From Pyrus communis (taxonomy: Eukaryota > Streptophyta > Magnoliopsida > Rosales > Rosaceae): DNA of 64,000 nucleotides. A model generated the notes under the pieces. It saw only the letters and a program-made list of their open reading frames with translations. It ran no database searches and was not told the origin of the DNA. Where the stretch lies: the NCBI RefSeq assembly GCF_963583255.1, contig NC_084817.1:9368121-9432120 (forward strand). Direction: 5' to 3'. Below are positions 59,812 to 64,000 of the stretch, piece by piece. Made by a program: the position numbers and the translations under genes. Each line of letters starts with the position of its first letter. The first letter of the stretch is position 1.

Positions 59812-61375
59812 ATGTCTAGTGGGGAAGTTAGTTGTCTGGCAGATAGTGCAACCACGCACACCATCTTGCGTGAACGACACTATTTTACTAACTTAATACC
59901 TAAGAAAGCTCATTTGACAACTCTCTCAGGCCCATCCAACCTGATTGAAGGATACGGAAAGACATGTTTCATATTGTCTAATGGTACAATCTTGACCATT
60001 AAGGAGGCACTTTATTCTCCACATTTCGGAAAAACGTTGTTAAGTTTTAAAGATATTCGAGATAATAAATATCATCTTGAAACCACTGAAGATCATGGTT
60101 TTGAATTTCTTTGTATCACTTCATACAAATATGGCCAGAAGCATATTCATGGGAAGTTGGAATGACTGTCGAATGGGTTGTACATTACAACCATTCGCGG
60201 CATAGAAGCCCACAATGTGGCCGGCCCTATGCCTGAGTTCCAAGACATTTTATTGCTTTGGCATGACCGTTTGGGACATCCTGGACGTGACATGATGCGT
60301 TGTATCCTCAAATCTTCTCACGGGCATAAGTTACATCCCTATGTTGGAGTTCCGCTATGCAAAACGTGTTCTTTAGGGAAGTTGAATACTCAACCCTCCC
60401 ATACAAAGATTATTCATGACCCCCCTAAATCTCTTCAGAGGATTCAAGGAGACATTTGTGGACCAATCTAACTAACCTGTGGACCATTTAAATATTTTAT
60501 GGTGTTGGTTGATGCATCGACAAGATAGTCACATGTTTGCTTGTTGTCTACACGCAACGCCGCATTTGCTAAACTCCTAGATCAAATCATTAAGCTAAGG
60601 GCTCACCACCTTGATTATCTAATTAAGTCAATTCGACTGGATAACGCTGGAGAGTTTACGTCACAGACTTTTGACGATTATTGCATGTCAGTAGGGATTG
60701 ATGTAGAACATCCTGTGCCCCATGTTCACACCCAAAACGGCCTGGCAGAAGTTTTCATAAATTGCCTTCAAATGATAGCTCGGACTTTGGTTATGCGAAC
60801 TAAACTGCCGGTATCTGCCTAGGGCTATGCAATATTGCACGAAGCTATGTTGGTCCGCATGAGGCCTACCGCTACTCAACCACATTCATCATTACAGTTG
60901 GTCACTGGATATGAGCATGACGTCTCGCATTTACGGGTGTTTAGTGTGCCATTTATGTGCCAATAATGCCGATGCTATGTACCAAATTGGGTCTTCAGAG
61001 CAAAATAGGAATCTATGTCGGTTATGATTCACCATCAATTGTTCGCTACTTAGAATCCTTGACAGGAGATCTTTTTACCGCATGTTTTGCAGATTGTCAC
61101 TTTGATGAGATAGTCTTCCCATCGTTAGGGGGATATAAACATGCTAACGTTCCCGTAGAACGCTGCAAATTGTCGTGGTATGCTCCCACTATGTCTCATT
61201 TAGATCCCGCACTGCCCAGTTTGAAATTGAGGTGCGTCGAATTATATATCTTCAGAGCATTGTTCAACGCATGCCAGATACTTTTAATGATCTAGCTAAG
61301 GTGACAAGATCACATATACCCGCTGCAAACACACCTGTAAGGATAGATGTACCCCTCATACATCAACAACCCACC
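59812..61375 (+). pseudogene. Copia protease and integrase, broken
   Basis: From MSSGEVSCLADSATTHTILR the aspartic protease follows with DSATTH at the active site. Then comes GIEAHNVAG and the integrase. The zinc domain is complete (LWHDRLGHPG ... LCKTCSLGK), and the D-D-E residues are present (GDICGP, RLDNAGEF, GLAEVFI). Stops lie at 60163-60165, 60469, 60526 and 60822 and there is a frameshift near 60955. The part after 61000 (IGIYVGYDSPSIVRYLESLT, then TACFADCHFDE) is the usual integrase C-terminal region of copia elements. A T-rich spacer (59589-59811) separates it from gag. Confidence 0.88.
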
Positions 61376-63408
61376 TAGGAAGGCTGGATAGTCTCCAAAG
61401 GTAGGGAGGCCGCACCTTCCACGCGGCAAGGTACATTGGCAGCTAGCCAATCATCTGTTCCGACCTTGAAGCGTGGCAGACCCCTTGGTTCAAAGGATTC
61501 ACAACCCCGAAAGAGGAAAATGACACCAACTAGTGACCCTAGTTTGAATCCGACCATCACTCAATCATCCATTTCAACGTATGAGGTTATTCTAGATTAC
61601 GGTGATGCTTCAGATGAAACATGCCGATCTCCTAAGAATCGTGAGATTTCGGTCCACTACACAGTATTGGATGAGGTTTGGAATAGGAATGAGATGATCG
61701 TCGACGATGCATTCTCGTACTCAGTAGCTACTGACATCATACTTAGCGATGACATTAAACCACGTTACGTCGATGAATGCCGACGTAAAACCAATTGGTC
61801 AAAATGGAAACAAGCAAACCAGGTCGAACTCGAGTCATTCACGAAACGTAAAGTGTTTGGACCTATTGTTTCTACATCACCACGCGTGAAGCCTGTTGGT
61901 TACAAGTGGATTTTCGTGAGGAAGCGTAGTGAGAAGAATGAAATAGTGCGATAAAAAGCATGCCTCGTAGCGCAAGGCTTTTCTCAGTGCCTAGGGATTG
62001 ATTACGAGGAGACGTATTCCTCCATAATGGACGTTATAACATTCCGCTGCCTAATCAGTTTGTTAGTTTCTGAAAAACTGAATATGCAACTTATGGACGT
62101 GGTAACCACGTATCTTTATAGGGATCTAGATACAGAAATCCACATGAAAGTTCCAGAAGGACTTCCATTGACTAGTTCAAATAGTTCTAGACCACGAAAT
62201 ACTTTCTCAATTAGTTTAAGGAGGTCACTTTACGGATTAAAACAATAAGGCGAATGTGGTATAACCGTTTGAGTGAATATTTGACAAGTCATGGTTATGT
62301 GAACAACGAACAATGCCCATGCATGTTTATAAAGAAGTCACGTTCCATATTTGCAATCATTGCAGTTTATGTCAATGACATGAATCTCATTGGGATTCCC
62401 AAAGAGCTTAAGGAAATTGCTGGACACTTGAAATCAAAATTTGAGATGAAGGATCTTGGAAAAACTCAATATTGTCTCAGCCTGGAGATCGAGCATTGTT
62501 CGGATGGAATCCTAGTACATCAATCGAACTACACCTAAAGGGTGTTGCGTCATTTTAATGAGGATAAAGCGAAGCCTTCGAGTACACCCATGGTCGTTCG
62601 GACTCTAGGTGCTAAACGAGATCCCTTCCGTCCAAAGGAGGACGAGGAAGAGATTTTGGAACCCGAAGTTCCTTACCTAAGGGCAATTGGGGCTTTATTG
62701 TACTTGGATCAGTGCACTAGACTTGACATCTCCTTCGCTGTGAATCTTTTGGCAAGATATAGCAATGCGCCCACACCTAGGCACTGGAATGGTGTTAAAG
62801 ACATTTTTCGCTACCTCAAAGGTACTACGGATTTAGGCTTGTTCTGTACCCGTGAATTTCCAAGTGTTGCCGCCCCCTATGGCCCTCGGATTGATTCTCG
62901 CCTTGTTGGTTACGCATATGCTGGATATAGGTCTGACCCACATAGAGCACGTTCTCAAACGGGCTATGTCTTTACCATTGGATACACCGTTATATCTTAG
63001 AGGTCTACCAAGAAAACACTACTTCCGACTTCGTCTAACCATGCTGAAATTCTCGCCCTGCATAAAGCATTGCGTGAGTGCTTTTGGCTAAGAGAAGTTA
63101 TGGAACATATTCGAAACACTAGTGGTCTTACATCAGTCGTTAACCTTCCTACGACGATTTTTGAAGACAATGCAACATGTATCAAGCAGTTGAAGAAGGG
63201 ATACATCAAGGGAGACGACACTAAGCACATAGCGCCGAAGTTCATTTACTCACACCAGCAGTAGTAGCATCATAACATTGAAGTCAAGCAAATCTGTTCC
63301 CAGGACAACCTGGTCGATCTCTTCACCAAGTCATTGCCCAAGTCTACATTTCAGAAGATCGTCCAAGGAATTGGTATGCGTAAATTATTTGAGTTGAATC
63401 GCTTGTAG
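61376..63408 (+). pseudogene. Copia reverse transcriptase and RNase H, broken
   Basis: The linker carries GRPLGSKDSQPRKRK. RT begins near 61880 with KPVGYKWIFVRKR, then LVAQGFSQ and IDYEETYS, LMDVVTTYLYRDLDTEIHMK, SLYGLKQ, MWYNRLSEYL. The active site reads YVNDM (62368-62382) instead of YVDDM, so a catalytic Asp is lost. RNase H (62700-63250) has LDQCTRLDISFAVNLLARYS and VGYAYAGYRSDPHRARSQTG and the end motif VDLFTKSLPKSTFQKIV, to a stop at 63406-63408. Stops at 61376, 61951, near 62247 (with a lost base), 62536, 62998 and 63262 break it. Confidence 0.9.
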
Positions 63409-63835
63409 TTCTCTTATTTAGAAGTTATGTCTAACTCAGGAGGAGTATCTAGAAGCATACTCACATGATCTTAATGTACTCTTTTTCCTACGATTAGGAG
63501 CAATTTTCCTAATGGGTTTTTGCTACCTAACGAGGTTTTAATGAGGCACCCATCCTGGGATGATCATACTCTTTGAGTTTACTATCTTCGTCCAGTTTGA
63601 CGTTCGTTTTTAGACATTATACATACTTCTCACTTTTCTCCTTAGTCTATGGGTTTTCCCCATGCTTTGGGTTTGACCATAGCGAGGTTTTGTGAGTTTT
63701 ACTACATGTGCATACTTTACTTAAATTTGAGACTCGCGATCACCTGTGGTGCCGAGGACTTCATCAACTATTCTACCTTATCTGCTGAATATCTGATGCG
63801 TTGGTTTGTTGAGTATTTACACACTCAATAGGGAG

Positions 63836-64000
63836 TGTTGCAGTCATATTTAGAATAGGAATGTGATAGTGTAAATCCTAGGGAATCTGGGAATGTATCA
63901 TATATTCCTATTAGGAGTAGATTACATATTCAATGTTGTAATCCTAAAGGGAAAGGTTTTTACCTATCCTACTACTATAAATAAAGGCACAATGGGGTGA
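63836..64000 (+). repeat. 3' LTR of copia element (first 165 bp)
   Basis: It repeats 56971-57135 with six substitutions and no indel. A purine-rich tract ends at 63835. The LTR continues beyond the window. Confidence 0.95.

Larger units (their letters stand above)
56971..64000 (+). mobile_element. Ty1/copia LTR retrotransposon, nearly full length, coding-defective
   Basis: The 5' LTR (56971-57253), leader, gag, protease, integrase, RT and RNase H come in copia order, then a purine tract (caatagggag) and the 3' LTR from 63836, cut by the window edge. Integrase preceding RT is diagnostic for Ty1/copia. The first 165 bp of the two LTRs differ at 6 positions (3.6%). More than a dozen stops and several frameshifts break gag and pol. 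The (TA)n array (57455-57486) lies in the leader. Target duplication cannot be checked because the right end is outside the window. Confidence 0.92.

Overview
This is a window of nuclear plant DNA. Introns are short and AT-rich with GT-AG borders, and the genes are typical plant families. The LTR retrotransposons are of plant Ty3/Tat and Ty1/copia type. The two antisense proteins of the Tat element and two SINE-like copies look like sequences I know as repetitive in Rosaceae, so apple/pear (Maleae) or a near relative is my best guess; no search could be run.

Layout. (1) 1-11130: the 3' part of a decayed Tat-lineage Ty3/gypsy element, with broken pol (RT, two RNases H, integrase), two broken antisense ORFs, a repeat-rich 3' region carrying a small MITE, and an LTR whose U3 holds three 34-bp G-box repeats. 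(2) 11131-16680: AT-rich DNA with two exons of an RPA1-like OB-fold gene. (3) 16681-49552: a gene island. It holds a REI1-like 60S maturation factor (+), a DUF1644 zinc-finger protein (-), an HBS1-like ribosome-rescue GTPase with a RanBP2 zinc finger (-), an ABC1K3-like plastid kinase (-), a replication protein A 32-kDa gene with several C-terminal lesions (+) and an FPF1-like gene (-). (4) 49553-56970: AT-rich DNA with MITEs and an LTR remnant. (5) 56971-64000: a copia element, nearly complete in length, full of stop codons but with LTRs only about 3.6% different.

How the genes relate. They are independently transcribed eukaryotic units, not an operon. Themes recur: ribosome biogenesis and rescue (REI1-like, HBS1) and ssDNA-binding OB folds (RPA1-like fragment, RPA2). 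Promoter motifs fit some of them: site II elements before the REI1-like gene and an E2F site before RPA2. Coding exons were joined by hand from splice sites and reading-frame continuity; the REI1-like, DUF1644, HBS1 and ABC1K models all close in frame (405, 309, 776 and 678 aa).

Most unusual signals: a mosaic chloroplast-DNA insertion (rps3, ndhI, psbD, trnL-CAA pieces) inside intron 1 of the REI1-like gene; the two antisense ORFs of the Tat element; the RPA2 copy with four separate lesions clustered in its 3' half; and the copia element whose coding decay exceeds its LTR divergence. I found no convincing wholly new multi-gene system.
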